Positions 15,300 through 25,179 of a stretch of 64,000 bases of DNA are shown here, piece by piece. The position numbers were made by a program, and so were the translations under genes. Position 1 is the first letter of the stretch, and every line of letters starts with the position of its first letter. This DNA is from Aminobacter anthyllidis. GTDB lineage: Bacteria > Pseudomonadota > Alphaproteobacteria > Rhizobiales > Rhizobiaceae. The notes beneath the pieces were generated by a model. The model saw only the letters and a program-made list of their open reading frames with translations. It did not search any database and was not told where the DNA came from. The stretch covers positions 372,001 through 436,000 of the forward strand of contig NZ_JAFLWW010000004.1 in the NCBI RefSeq assembly GCF_018555685.1, read 5' to 3'.

Positions 15300-16239
15300 T
15301 ATGCTGTGTCGTCTGCAGGAATTGCGAGTAATCCCTGATGTAGTCGCTGGCGTCATAGGTGTGCGAGGCCATGACCAAAAGGGTGGTGTCAGCCAGAAAC
15401 TTGTACTGAATACCCCAGACGCCGGGCGGCATGTAAAGCCCGATCGACGGCTCGGTCAGCGACACTTCCTTGCGGTTCTTGCCATCATCGACAACGACCG
15501 ACAGCCGGCCATGGGCCGCAATGAGGAATTGATGACATTCGCGGTGGGCGTGTTCGCCGCGAACCTTGTCCGAAGGCACGCCATATACGAGGAAGGACCT
15601 GAGTGGCGTGAAGGGCAGGTTCGAGCCAAACTCAAGCGGCGCCAGTTCGCCACGCAGATCGCCGAAATGCGGCAGCCGCCAAAGCTCGCAGCCGCCGACA
15701 TCGAGCGCAAGCCTGTCTCCGACGCGGCCGGGCATCGTCTGAGTTACCATCGGCTCGACCTGCGGACCGGTCTGGTAGCCTACGATGACGGCTGGGTTCC
15801 CAACCACGACTGCATTGGCCGGGACGTTCTTGGTGACGACTGCGCCAGCGCCGATCATCGCCTGCCTGCCGATGGTGATGCCGGGCAGGATAGTGGCATT
15901 GGCGCCGATGGACGCGCCTTCTTCAACTGTGGTCAGCAGAAAAGTGTCAGGATATTGCTTCGAGCGCGGGAACCGGTCGTTGGTGAATGTGGCGTTCGGG
16001 CCAACAAATACCCGGTCGCCGACGCGGACGCCGTCCCAGAGCTGAACTCCGCTCTTGATAGTCACGTCGTTGCCTACGACCACATCGTTTTCGATGAAGA
16101 CATGATCGCAGATATTGCAGTTCGAACCGATCGTAGCGCCCGCAAGCACATGAGCAAAGGCCCAGATACGCGTTCCCTGGCCGATCTGCGAGCTTTCGCA
16201 AATGCCGCGCTCATGAACGAAGAAGGCCTTGTCGGTCAT
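15286..16239 (-). CDS. Bifunctional sugar N-acetyltransferase / dTDP-6-deoxy-hexulose 3,4-ketoisomerase (WxcM/FdtD-like)
   Basis: 317 residues from the ATG at 16239. Residues ~1-165 form a left-handed beta-helix acyltransferase with hexapeptide repeats (ICESSQIGQGTRIWAFAHV, IGANATILPGITIGRQAMIG, ending NAVVVGNPAVIVGYQ), as in FdtC/QdtC. Residues ~180-317 are a FdtA/QdtA-type cupin with RSFLVYGVPSDKVRGEHAHR, HQFLIAAHGRLSVVVDDG and SIGLYMPPGVW. The pair isomerises dTDP-4-keto-6-deoxyglucose to the 3-keto sugar and acetylates the 3-amino product. With the DegT-type aminotransferase upstream the product should be dTDP-Fuc3NAc or dTDP-Qui3NAc. The start overlaps gtrB by four bases (ATGA). Confidence 0.87.
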   Translation of the reverse strand: MTDKAFFVHERGICESSQIGQGTRIWAFAHVLAGATIGSNCNICDHVFIENDVVVGNDVTIKSGVQLWDGVRVGDRVFVGPNATFTNDRFPRSKQYPDTFLLTTVEEGASIGANATILPGITIGRQAMIGAGAVVTKNVPANAVVVGNPAVIVGYQTGPQVEPMVTQTMPGRVGDRLALDVGGCELWRLPHFGDLRGELAPLEFGSNLPFTPLRSFLVYGVPSDKVRGEHAHRECHQFLIAAHGRLSVVVDDGKNRKEVSLTEPSIGLYMPPGVWGIQYKFLADTTLLVMASHTYDASDYIRDYSQFLQTTQHNGRG

Positions 16240-17174
16240 TTCGATTTCCCGTCGACGACGCGGCTGATGATTCTGAGCGGCCGCGTCTTGGTATTTTCTA
16301 CCGTCCGCCAGAGATAGCAGCCGAGAATGCCTTGAACGGCCAGACTCGCCGAGCCGAAGCCGGTAATGAGCAGCACCAGCGATGTGTAGCCGGCAGGATC
16401 GATATGGCCGAACAGGCGCGCAATCACGGTGACTCCCGCAAACAGCAGGCTTAACAAGCAGCCAATCACGCCCGCCCAAAGCGTCAGCACAATGGGGAGG
16501 TCGGTGAATGAAAGGATGCTGTCCATCATGTATCTGAACCTGCGTCCGATACCCCATGCACTCTTTCCGTGCTCGCGCTCGCGACGCGTATAGGGCACGA
16601 ACTCACGCCTGAAGCCGACCCAGAATAACTGCACGACCAGGGAGCTATTCGGTTCTTCGATCGACAGGATCGCCGAGAGGACTTGGCGGTTGCATGCAAA
16701 GATATCAACGCCGCCGCTCGGCATACTGGGTAGGACTAGGCGGCGATAGGCACCCCAGAAGGTTCTAGACAGGAAACGGTTCAGGAGCGGGTCGTTGCGG
16801 CCGGTCCGCTGGCCGAATACGACATCCGCGCCATCCCGCTCCAGAATCGAAAAGAACTCGACGATTAGCTCCGGCGGTTCCTGCAGGTCGGCGGCCATGG
16901 CAGCGACATAGGTGCCCGAGGCATGTTCAAGCCCGGTTCTGATCGCTGTGAACGATCCGAAATTCCGGCTGTGAAAGACGATCTTGTAGTCGTAGCGAGA
17001 GGGCTTCAACGCTGCGACCAGCAGCGGACCGGATTCGTCCGGCGAACCATCGACAACGAAAATGAACTGTATGTCCCCCTGATACAGCGCATCAAAGCCG
17101 GAAACTGCCTCCAAGAGCGACGGAATGTTCTCTTGGTTGCGATAGATCGGGAAGACGATCGATCGAGTTGTCAC
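16236..17174 (-). CDS. GtrB-like family 2 glycosyltransferase (undecaprenyl-phosphate sugar transferase)
   Basis: 312 residues from a GTG at 17174 whose bases overlap the preceding stop (GTGA). The GT2 domain has SIVFPIYRNQENIPSLLEAV, FIFVVDGSPDESG with the nucleotide-binding Asp, YVAAMAADLQEPPELI with the D-Q box, and SGGVDIFACNRQV. Two helices at ~235-300 (LTLWAGVIGCLLSLLF and YTSLVLLITGFGSASLAVQG) anchor it in the inner membrane. DPM/GtrB-type enzymes load a nucleotide sugar onto undecaprenyl phosphate; here the donor is probably the dTDP-3-acetamido sugar made by its neighbours. Confidence 0.87.
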   Translation of the reverse strand: MTTRSIVFPIYRNQENIPSLLEAVSGFDALYQGDIQFIFVVDGSPDESGPLLVAALKPSRYDYKIVFHSRNFGSFTAIRTGLEHASGTYVAAMAADLQEPPELIVEFFSILERDGADVVFGQRTGRNDPLLNRFLSRTFWGAYRRLVLPSMPSGGVDIFACNRQVLSAILSIEEPNSSLVVQLFWVGFRREFVPYTRREREHGKSAWGIGRRFRYMMDSILSFTDLPIVLTLWAGVIGCLLSLLFAGVTVIARLFGHIDPAGYTSLVLLITGFGSASLAVQGILGCYLWRTVENTKTRPLRIISRVVDGKSK

Positions 17175-18301
17175 AGCGTCTCCCACTCTTCTATGGCGGA
17201 GCATACGTGTGTGACTTCATCCGCGGTCATCTCGGGATAACATGGGACAGAACACAGGCGACCTACACTGGCTCGTGAAACAGAGAGGTTGGCCACCCCC
17301 TTCATTGGCAACTGGGCCCAGCCGGTTTGGTCGCAATCTAGAACGGGGTAATGGATGTCGGTTTCAATGCCACGCTCTTTCATGAAAGCACGGAACGTGT
17401 CACGTCCGTCGCAAAGGGCGACAGCAAGGTGAGCGACTTCGCCGACGCCGCTATGGATGAATTGTAGCCGCTGCTGCGCCGCTGATCTGTATTGATTGAG
17501 GATTTCGCAACGACGTTGGTTGCGCTCGTCGAGCTGTGGTAACAAGACGTCCAGCAACGCGGCCTGAACCTCGTCCATCCGGGAATTGCGGCCGTTCGGC
17601 ACGCCGACATGATACTTTGAACTCCAGCCATATTGCTGCAACTGTCGAACATGCCCGGCAATCGCTGCATCGGCCGTGACCAGCGCGCCGCCGTCACCCA
17701 TGGCTCCGAGATTCTTGGTCGGATAGAAGCTGAACGTTGCGACGTCGCCGAGCGAACCGGTCATTTCACCGTTGATACGAGCGCCGTGCGATTGGGCACA
17801 ATCCTCGATGATCGGGATATGCGAAAAGCCGGCCTTGGCTAGGCCGTGTCGAATGGCGCGAACATCGACTGCACCGCCATAAAGGTGGGTGACGACAATC
17901 GCCGCGGTGTTCTCGCTGACTGCTGCAACCGCAGATGGAACACTCATGAGTTGACTGGAGAGCTCGATGTCAACGAAATGCGGCACGAGACCATTGTGCC
18001 AGCAGGCACAACTCGCATAGCCCCCGGCATTGGCGACCAAGACCACCTCGCGGCCGTGTGCCGGTGTCAAATTGGCAACAGCTGCCAAGGCAAGTTCGAG
18101 AGCGTCGGTTCCGTTGGCAACAAGAACGCAATCACTGACGCCGATGAACCGAGCAAAATTGGCAGCAAATCTCTTGCCCATGGCACCGTTTAGCCACCAG
18201 CCAGTCCGTAGCGTACCAATGACCTCACGTTCGATCTCTGACTGGTAGCGCTGATACATGCGCTTGAGATCGTTCATAGCTATGGATTCTTGTTTTGTCA
18301 T
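17171..18301 (-). CDS. DegT/DnrJ/EryC1/StrS aminotransferase (FdtB/QdtB-like)
   Basis: 376 residues, PLP-dependent. VANGTDALELALAAV (~residue 80) binds the cofactor phosphate, PIIEDCAQSHGARINGEMTG (~165-185) carries the cofactor-ring Asp, and FSFYPTKNLGAMGDGGALVT (~200) holds the Schiff-base lysine. It should transaminate the 3-keto sugar nucleotide to the 3-amino sugar. It is the first gene of the overlapping operon with gtrB, the WxcM-like gene, gtrA and gtrII. An internal Met at codon 9 is another possible start; no clear ribosome site supports either. Confidence 0.87.
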   Translation of the reverse strand: MTKQESIAMNDLKRMYQRYQSEIEREVIGTLRTGWWLNGAMGKRFAANFARFIGVSDCVLVANGTDALELALAAVANLTPAHGREVVLVANAGGYASCACWHNGLVPHFVDIELSSQLMSVPSAVAAVSENTAAIVVTHLYGGAVDVRAIRHGLAKAGFSHIPIIEDCAQSHGARINGEMTGSLGDVATFSFYPTKNLGAMGDGGALVTADAAIAGHVRQLQQYGWSSKYHVGVPNGRNSRMDEVQAALLDVLLPQLDERNQRRCEILNQYRSAAQQRLQFIHSGVGEVAHLAVALCDGRDTFRAFMKERGIETDIHYPVLDCDQTGWAQLPMKGVANLSVSRASVGRLCSVPCYPEMTADEVTHVCSAIEEWETL

Positions 18302-18962
18302 CTGCGACTCAAAGGTTCAGCCGAGGCTTGTCTAAATTGGCTAGTCGAAAAGCCATGCAATCTCAACTGCTGTCGGCACAAGCCAGCTGCATTTGGCTGG
18401 GCCGGGGACGGCCGCGCCGTTTTCAACAAAAGATGCAGCAACCAAGCGGCGACTTGGTGAGGGTGCCGGCTGCTATGTTCGACGCGTGAGACGAGTACTA
18501 GCCCCGCTGAGGAAAGGTCACACGGCTTTATTCTACAAGTGGCTGGCGATTTCGCCCGAGGCTCCGCCATAATGACTATCGCAGAAAGGGCACAATCCCG
18601 CGGCACTATCGACAAGGAACGCGGCATAGCGACGTGCACCGACGAGCCTAGCCCAGGACGTGACGGCCAAAGTTTTCCCAGCTTCTAGGGACAATATTTC
18701 GTCCGAGGCGACGATCGTCGCATTACTGTAGGTTGCGCAGATTGATCTTACCAACCTGGGGAATAGGTTCATGCAAGCAACCTCGGAGCTTTACATGGCT
18801 TCCGACGTCTGGCATGCGCACTTCCTCACCCTTTCGATAGCTAGGGCCGATTCCTGAATCGAGGGTTTAGTGACTGCATTATTGGGAATGATGTCAGCTG
18901 AACACACTGCAGCTTTGGCTTTGCCGCAGCAGATGTGAATGGCTAGCCCGCGAGAGTTGCCT
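18302..18962. other. Divergent intergenic region, no recognised gene
   Basis: About 660 bases between the aminotransferase operon (minus) and the large fused glycan enzyme (plus). It must hold both promoters, but no clear -35/-10 pair, operator or RNA could be picked out. Confidence 0.4.
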
Positions 18963-21900
18963 ATGGACGATAACGACCACGCTGTGTCCAATTTGCTTGG
19001 CCAGTTTGCGTTTCCCAACCCAGAAAAGAAGTTTCAGTTCACTGGTGAACGCTACGTGACAGGCCTGGCCGGGCCAATCCAGCATGAGCACTATCATCGC
19101 TATCTTTTTGCGGCTCCATATTGCCGTGACCGTAGCGTACTCGATATTGCATGCGGCGAAGGCTATGGCTGCCATCTTCTGGCGCAAATTGCAGGTTCGG
19201 TGGTCGGCGTCGACATAGATGGCGAAACGATCCGCTATGCACAAGGACAGTACGCATCATCACGCTTGCGGTTCGAAATCGGCGATGCAACCGCCATTCC
19301 GCTGCCAGCCGAGAGCGTCGACATCGTCACGAGCTTCGAGACCATCGAGCACTTTTCCGACCACGAAAAGTTTCTCGCCGAGGTCGCGCGCGTCCTGCGG
19401 CCAGGCGGCTTGCTGATTATTTCGTCTCCGAACCGCCCGATCTATTCCGAGGAGAACCAACACAGCAATCCGTTCCACGCGCGCGAACTTGACCGGGAGG
19501 AGTTCCGCTCGGCGCTGCAGTTGAAGTTCGCAAATGTTGTGCTGTTCGAGCAGCGTTCCATCGACGGCTCGGTCATCATCGCAGAAACGCCTACGCGTAC
19601 GCAGATTGAGGGGCTCGACAGTCCCGACGGGCTGGCCTACGGCCATTATTCTGGATTACCTTCGCCCCACTATTTCGTGGCCGTTGCGTCGATGGGTGAG
19701 TTGCCGGACGTTGCCAGTAGCCTTCTGTTTAGCGGCGCCTATCTAGGCAGTTTGCACAGTACGATTGAGGAACTGAACAAACGCATTAGCACCTCGGAAG
19801 GCGAAATCGCCACGTTGAAATTCCAACTGGACAGGGCTGAGAGACAGGCGGGAGGATTACGAGCTGCACTGGAGCAATGGCGCGTCGGAAACACGCAAGC
19901 AGATGGTGAGAATGTTGCGATACCGACGCTGCAATCAGTCGCAACTATCGCGCAACCCGACAAGCGTCGGCGACGTTCTTTGCTGCGGAGGATGTCAGAG
20001 TTCTGGCGTCGCCGTCGGACAAAGCGGCAGTTCGACGCCGCCTATTACATCCGCCAGAACCCTGACGTTGCCGCTGCGGGCGTCGATCCCTTCCTGCACT
20101 ATCTTCGGACCGGCTGGCGGGAGGGACGCGATCCGACATCCACTTTCTCGACCTCCTATTATCTCGAGAACTATCCGGACGTCGTGGCACGTGGGGTGAA
20201 CCCCTTTGTTCATTATGTCTCGAAGGGACGGGCTGAAGGCAGGCGACCCAATGCACTGGTTGAGTTGGAAGATGCGCCCGTTGTTCCGGTGCCGTTGTTG
20301 ACGGCCGCCACCCCCGTGACAAAGCCCGCGCGCGTCATTGCCTTTTACCTCCCGCAGTTTCACGCCATTCCCGAGAACGATCAGTGGTGGGGGGAAGGCT
20401 TCACCGAGTGGACGAACGTACGCGCTGCCGAGCCCCAGTTCAAAGGTCACTATCAGCCCCACGTGCCGGGGGAACTTGGCTACTACAATCTCCTGGATAC
20501 TGCTGTGCAGCGCAGGCAGATCGAATTGGCCAAGCTCTATGGTGTTGAAGGGTTCTGCTTCTATTTCTACTGGTTCGGCAGCAAGAGGTTGCTGGAGAAG
20601 CCCGTCGAGAATTGGCTGAACGACAAGAGTCTGGACCTGCCGTTCTGCCTTTGCTGGGCAAACGAAAACTGGACGCGTCGCTGGGACGGGCTAGACGCAG
20701 AAATTCTCATCGACCAGAAACACTCGCCAGAAGACGATATTGCTTTCATCGCCGAGGTTGCGCCTTATCTGCGCGATCCAAGGTACATCCGTGTCGATGG
20801 CAAGCCTCTGCTATTGGTCTATCGTCCGAGCGAGTTACCGTCAGCAAAACAAACCGCGCAACGTTGGCGTAAATGGTGCGCCGAAAATGGCATCGGCGAT
20901 ATCCATCTCGCTTACACGCAGTCGTTCGAGCAGGTAGACCCGAGCGTATATGGCTTTGACGCGGCGATCGAATTCCCACCAAATCGGTCACACCCGCCGG
21001 ACATGACTCAAGCAGTTACGCCACTGCATGCAGAGTTCTCAATGAAGGTCTACGATTGGCGTGTTTTCAAGGAGCGCAGCGAATCTTACGGCGACCCTGG
21101 CTATTCGTTGTACCGCACCGTCTGCCCCGGCTGGGATAATACGGCACGGCGCAAGAATGCTGGCACAGCCTTTATCAACAACACCCCCGAGCTGTATCGC
21201 GGTTGGTTGGCCGATGCCATCAAAGACACCAAGAAGCGCTTCGCCCGCCCAGACCAGCGGCTGATCTTCGTCAATGCTTGGAACGAGTGGGCAGAAGGAG
21301 CCCATCTCGAGCCCGATGCCCGTTATGGCTATGCTTGGCTGCAGGCCACGCGCGACGCGTTGGAAGGCCCAACGACCGGTCCCGCCGCCGGCAGGCCGCG
21401 GGTTGTTGTGGTATCACACGATGCGCATCCACATGGGGCACAATACCTTGCGTTACACATGGCGCGCACCTTTGGCGAGCTCGGTTTCGACACCGACATG
21501 ATCGTACTCGGCGATGGTCCGTTACTGGCTCGCTTTGCGGAGGTGGCAAAGGTTCACCGCATCGATCTGAACAGTCACTCCGAAGCGGAAGTGGTCAGGC
21601 GACTAGAGCAATTGCGCGAGAATGGCGCGGAAGTCGCAATTGCCAATACCACCGTTTCGGGCCTGCTGGTTCCACTGCTTAAGCGTGCGGGATTCCGCAC
21701 GGTTGCACTCGTGCATGAATTGCCGGGGATCCTGAACAGCTACAAGCTGCTGAACCATGCTCGCGCTATCGCCGGACATGCAGACAAGGTGGTCTTTGCC
21801 GCCCGTCAGGTGCAGGATGGGTTCAACCGGTTCGTTGGCAAGCCGGTTGAGCAGGCCGTGATCCGGCCGCAGGGGCTATACCAACGTACTCCATTCCGCC

Positions 21901-23408
21901 GATCAGCTCATGTGGACACAGCCCGCCGCACGGTGCGTGAGAAGCTCAACTTTGCTCCCGACGCTTCTATCGTACTCGGCGTTGGCTACGGCGATAACCG
22001 AAAGGGTTTCGATCTCTTCGTCGACGCCTGCATGGTCCTGATGGCAAGTGACCGACGGGCATGTGCTGTCTGGGTTGGCAATGTGGAGCGCCAGCTCATG
22101 GACACGCAGATGAAGCGAATCCGGTCTGCAGGGCTGGCCAACCGGTTCGCGTTCACCGGACTGGTCGAAAAGCCCCAGGAATATTATGCCGCCGCCGACG
22201 TCTACGCTCTGACCTCGCGTGAAGACCCGTTCCCCTCAGTTGTACTCGAGGCGCTTGATGTCGAGATACCAGTGGTGGCGTTCGACGGTGCTGGCGGCTT
22301 CACCGACCTACTCGTGCGTGGTTGCGGTCACCTCGTTCCGCCCTTCGATACTGACGCGATGGCTGCGGATATCGCAAAACTGCTCAACGAGCCGCAACGC
22401 GCGGCGGAGCTCGGGCGCAATGGCAGAGCCATAGTCGAACGCGAATTTAGCTTCCGCCACTACCTGGATGACCTGATGGCATTCGCGGGTAGCCCGCTGC
22501 TGCGGGTCTCGGTTGTCGTACCGAATTACAACTACGCCCGCTACATCAGCAAACGCCTCGCCTCGATTGCGGCACAGACGGTGGTTCCGTATGAACTGAT
22601 CGTCCTCGATGACGCCTCGACCGATGCCAGTGTTGCGGCGATTGACGAGTTCCTTGCGGATTGCCCCATTCCCTCAACGCTGATCGTCAACCGGGAGAAT
22701 TCTGGCTCTGTGTTTCGCCAGTGGCAGCGAGGTGTCGAAATGGCACGCGGCGATTTCGTATGGATCGCCGAGGCAGATGATCTTGCTGATCCGGAATTCC
22801 TCTCCGAACTGCTGCCCGCATTTGCACGGGCGGACGTGGTCATGAGCTACTGCCAGTCGCGTCAGATGGACGGCGGAGGCAAGGTTCTGAGCGAGGACTA
22901 CCTCGACTATGTCGCCGACATCGACGTCGAACGCTGGACCAAGCCCTACGTTACCGAGGGCCGTGAGGAGATAGCTCGGTCCCTCCACGTCAAAAACACC
23001 ATACCGAATGTCAGCGCGGTGCTTTTCCGGCGGGATGCTCTACAGACGATGCTCGCCGCACATGGTGACGAGATCGCATCGTTCCGGCATGCGGGCGATT
23101 GGGTGGCCTATCTGCGCCTGCTTGAAAGTGGCGCTGTAGCCTTCTCGCCCAAGTCGCGCAATTCGCACCGACGGCACCAGGGAAGCGTCACTGTGGGCAA
23201 TTTCAACCTCGGGCAGCTACGCGAGATCGTGCAGGTACAGCGCGACACCACCCGACGGTTCCAACTCGGAGCGTCGGCCAAACTTGCATCAGAGCGATAC
23301 GCACAGCGGCTCTACGAGCAGTTCGGGTTGGCGACGAGCAAGCATCCGCGCTTTGATTTGAATCCGGAGTTGTCGGATGTTTCTGGTAGGGCCAAGGGCG
23401 CCCCATGA
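18963..23408 (+). CDS. Giant fused glycan enzyme: methyltransferase + WbsX-like domain + GT4 + GT2
   Basis: About 1,481 residues from the ATG at 18963 (GAGAG upstream); an ATG at 18939 is also in frame. Order of parts: SAM methyltransferase (~30-255; SVLDIACGEGYGCHLLAQ, VDIVTSFETIEHF); short coiled coil (~265-310); two ~35-residue repeats (~355-430; FDAAYYIRQNPDVAAAGVDP, TSYYLENYPDVVARGVNP); WbsX-type GH99-like domain (~457-790; VIAFYLPQFHAIPENDQWWG, FCLCWANENWTRRWDG, FVNAWNEWAEGAHLEPD); GT4 domain (~810-1170; VLGVGYGDNRKGFDLFVDA, ALTSREDPFPSVVLEALD); GT2 domain (~1180-1400; VSVVVPNYNYARYISKRL, WIAEADDLADPEFL). It probably builds and methylates a repeating glycan in the cytoplasm. Sugars are unknown. 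Confidence 0.85.
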   Translation: MDDNDHAVSNLLGQFAFPNPEKKFQFTGERYVTGLAGPIQHEHYHRYLFAAPYCRDRSVLDIACGEGYGCHLLAQIAGSVVGVDIDGETIRYAQGQYASSRLRFEIGDATAIPLPAESVDIVTSFETIEHFSDHEKFLAEVARVLRPGGLLIISSPNRPIYSEENQHSNPFHARELDREEFRSALQLKFANVVLFEQRSIDGSVIIAETPTRTQIEGLDSPDGLAYGHYSGLPSPHYFVAVASMGELPDVASSLLFSGAYLGSLHSTIEELNKRISTSEGEIATLKFQLDRAERQAGGLRAALEQWRVGNTQADGENVAIPTLQSVATIAQPDKRRRRSLLRRMSEFWRRRRTKRQFDAAYYIRQNPDVAAAGVDPFLHYLRTGWREGRDPTSTFSTSYYLENYPDVVARGVNPFVHYVSKGRAEGRRPNALVELEDAPVVPVPLLTAATPVTKPARVIAFYLPQFHAIPENDQWWGEGFTEWTNVRAAEPQFKGHYQPHVPGELGYYNLLDTAVQRRQIELAKLYGVEGFCFYFYWFGSKRLLEKPVENWLNDKSLDLPFCLCWANENWTRRWDGLDAEILIDQKHSPEDDIAFIAEVAPYLRDPRYIRVDGKPLLLVYRPSELPSAKQTAQRWRKWCAENGIGDIHLAYTQSFEQVDPSVYGFDAAIEFPPNRSHPPDMTQAVTPLHAEFSMKVYDWRVFKERSESYGDPGYSLYRTVCPGWDNTARRKNAGTAFINNTPELYRGWLADAIKDTKKRFARPDQRLIFVNAWNEWAEGAHLEPDARYGYAWLQATRDALEGPTTGPAAGRPRVVVVSHDAHPHGAQYLALHMARTFGELGFDTDMIVLGDGPLLARFAEVAKVHRIDLNSHSEAEVVRRLEQLRENGAEVAIANTTVSGLLVPLLKRAGFRTVALVHELPGILNSYKLLNHARAIAGHADKVVFAARQVQDGFNRFVGKPVEQAVIRPQGLYQRTPFRRSAHVDTARRTVREKLNFAPDASIVLGVGYGDNRKGFDLFVDACMVLMASDRRACAVWVGNVERQLMDTQMKRIRSAGLANRFAFTGLVEKPQEYYAAADVYALTSREDPFPSVVLEALDVEIPVVAFDGAGGFTDLLVRGCGHLVPPFDTDAMAADIAKLLNEPQRAAELGRNGRAIVEREFSFRHYLDDLMAFAGSPLLRVSVVVPNYNYARYISKRLASIAAQTVVPYELIVLDDASTDASVAAIDEFLADCPIPSTLIVNRENSGSVFRQWQRGVEMARGDFVWIAEADDLADPEFLSELLPAFARADVVMSYCQSRQMDGGGKVLSEDYLDYVADIDVERWTKPYVTEGREEIARSLHVKNTIPNVSAVLFRRDALQTMLAAHGDEIASFRHAGDWVAYLRLLESGAVAFSPKSRNSHRRHQGSVTVGNFNLGQLREIVQVQRDTTRRFQLGASAKLASERYAQRLYEQFGLATSKHPRFDLNPELSDVSGRAKGAP

Positions 23409-23505
23409 AGAGGTCAATGTCGATGGCCGTTGTCAGAGCTCCTTGATTGCTTGACCTTCGCGCTGTGTCCGGCATGACCAGCAAAACAGTAACGAGAAAC
23501 GCCTA

Positions 23506-25071
23506 ATGAATCAACGCTCTCCGGTTTATAGCCGCGCCGGCTATTGCTCTATCTGTGAGGCAGCTACCAATTTCGTGGCACAATACGACTGGTATCGTGA
23601 CCACCTGAACTGTGCGCAATGTGGGTCCATTCCGCGTGAGCGGGCACTGGCGTTGGTGCTGTCACGCCACTTTCCGAATTGGCGCACGCTCGCAATTCAT
23701 GAATCTTCGCCCGGTCTCCGCAGAATTTCCCCGAAGTTGCAGCGGGATTGCGCTGGCTACGTGGCGTCGCAATTCTTCCCGGACAAGCCGCTCGGGAAAC
23801 AAATCAATGGTTTCCGCAACGAAAATCTGGAACTTCAGACATTCGCCGACGAAAGCTTCGATCTGGTCGTTACGCAAGACGTGATGGAACACGTGAACCA
23901 ACCCGCTGACGTATTGTGCGAGGTCGCGCGAACTCTTAAGCCTGGAGGCGTCTTTCTCTTCACTGCCCCAACCTATAAGGAACGAGTAACAAGCGAGCGG
24001 CGAGCGCTGTATGGGCCCGACGGCACTATCGACCACTATGCTGAACCCGAGTATCACGGCAACCCCATCAGCGATGCGGGATCGCTGGTAACTTTCCATT
24101 ATGGCTACGATCTCGCCGAACTGATCCACAAATGGTCTGGAATGGACGTGCAGGTGGTGCGCTTCCACGATCACCGCCATGGCATTATTGGGGACTTTAC
24201 CGAAGTGTACTTGGCCACGAAGCCATTTGCCCACTCACAGGAGGAGACGGGAACTCCCTTTGTCGATCATACGTGGCCTGCCGAGTTGCGCGCTACATGC
24301 GAGGACGTATCTCGGGCGCTGAACGTGCCACCGGAGGTACATGGGAAAGATCACACTTTCCGCTTTCTCCACGATCATCCGGGCTTCCCTACAAAGAACG
24401 AGGCGATCGACTACTACTTCAAGGATGGTGCGCGATCTGCTGCCAAGGTGCGCAGGATCGTTGACGAGTGGGTGCCTGCCGGAGTTCCGCTGACGATTCT
24501 GGAGTTCGCTGCGGGCTTCGGCGCGGTGACCAGGCATGCCGTGGCGGCACTGGTGCCGCACATACTCCACAGTTCGAACGTTGACGCACAAGCCAACGAC
24601 TTTCTCTCCAGCGTGTTTGGGGTCCAGTCAGTACAGTCGACGCATGTGCCGGAGGAGCTGTTGCTGCCAACGGAATATGACGTTATTTTTGCGCTGTCCT
24701 TCTTTTCACATATGCCTCGGTCGACTTGGGGACGATGGCTCCAGCGGCTTTATGCCGGGCTCCAACCCGGGGGCATCCTCCTCTTCACGACCCACGGCAC
24801 GACCAGCATGCAGTATTTCCCTCAGGCGATGCTGGATGGCACGGGATTCTGGTTTGATCAGAGCAGTGAGCAAGGCGATCTCGAAGCTGCAAAATACGGC
24901 CAGACGGTCACGTCAAAGGAATTTGTTGATGGGCAAATCGCACAACTATCCGGTGCTGAGTACCTAACCTACGAACCTGCCGGTTGGTGGGAACACCAGG
25001 ATCTTTACGTCGTCCGCAAGCCTTCCGCCGCTGCTCACATGGGGAACCAAATGAAGGCAGCTGGAGACTAA
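23506..25071 (+). CDS. Tandem SAM methyltransferase with N-terminal zinc-ribbon
   Basis: 521 residues. An N-terminal C-x2-C ... C-x2-C element (YCSICEA, residues ~13-20; NCAQCGS, ~36-42) looks like a zinc ribbon. The first methyltransferase-like part follows with FADESFDLVVTQDVMEHVNQ and VARTLKPGGVFLFTAPT (~110-165). A second, C-terminal one (~320-480) has LTILEFAAGFGAVTRHAVAA, YDVIFALSFFSHMPRSTWG and GLQPGGILLFTTHG. The first part lacks a clear glycine-rich motif I, so it may be only structural. It follows the giant glycan enzyme by 97 bases and probably works on the same product. Confidence 0.75.
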   Translation: MNQRSPVYSRAGYCSICEAATNFVAQYDWYRDHLNCAQCGSIPRERALALVLSRHFPNWRTLAIHESSPGLRRISPKLQRDCAGYVASQFFPDKPLGKQINGFRNENLELQTFADESFDLVVTQDVMEHVNQPADVLCEVARTLKPGGVFLFTAPTYKERVTSERRALYGPDGTIDHYAEPEYHGNPISDAGSLVTFHYGYDLAELIHKWSGMDVQVVRFHDHRHGIIGDFTEVYLATKPFAHSQEETGTPFVDHTWPAELRATCEDVSRALNVPPEVHGKDHTFRFLHDHPGFPTKNEAIDYYFKDGARSAAKVRRIVDEWVPAGVPLTILEFAAGFGAVTRHAVAALVPHILHSSNVDAQANDFLSSVFGVQSVQSTHVPEELLLPTEYDVIFALSFFSHMPRSTWGRWLQRLYAGLQPGGILLFTTHGTTSMQYFPQAMLDGTGFWFDQSSEQGDLEAAKYGQTVTSKEFVDGQIAQLSGAEYLTYEPAGWWEHQDLYVVRKPSAAAHMGNQMKAAGD

Positions 25072-25179
25072 TATTGATCGAGTATGCTTTTCAACTCAAG
25101 CGGTGCCTACTTAAATGGTTCTATCATGAGTTGCTGACAGCTGCGGGCAGATGCGTACGAAAGTCTTGATTAGGCAGCC

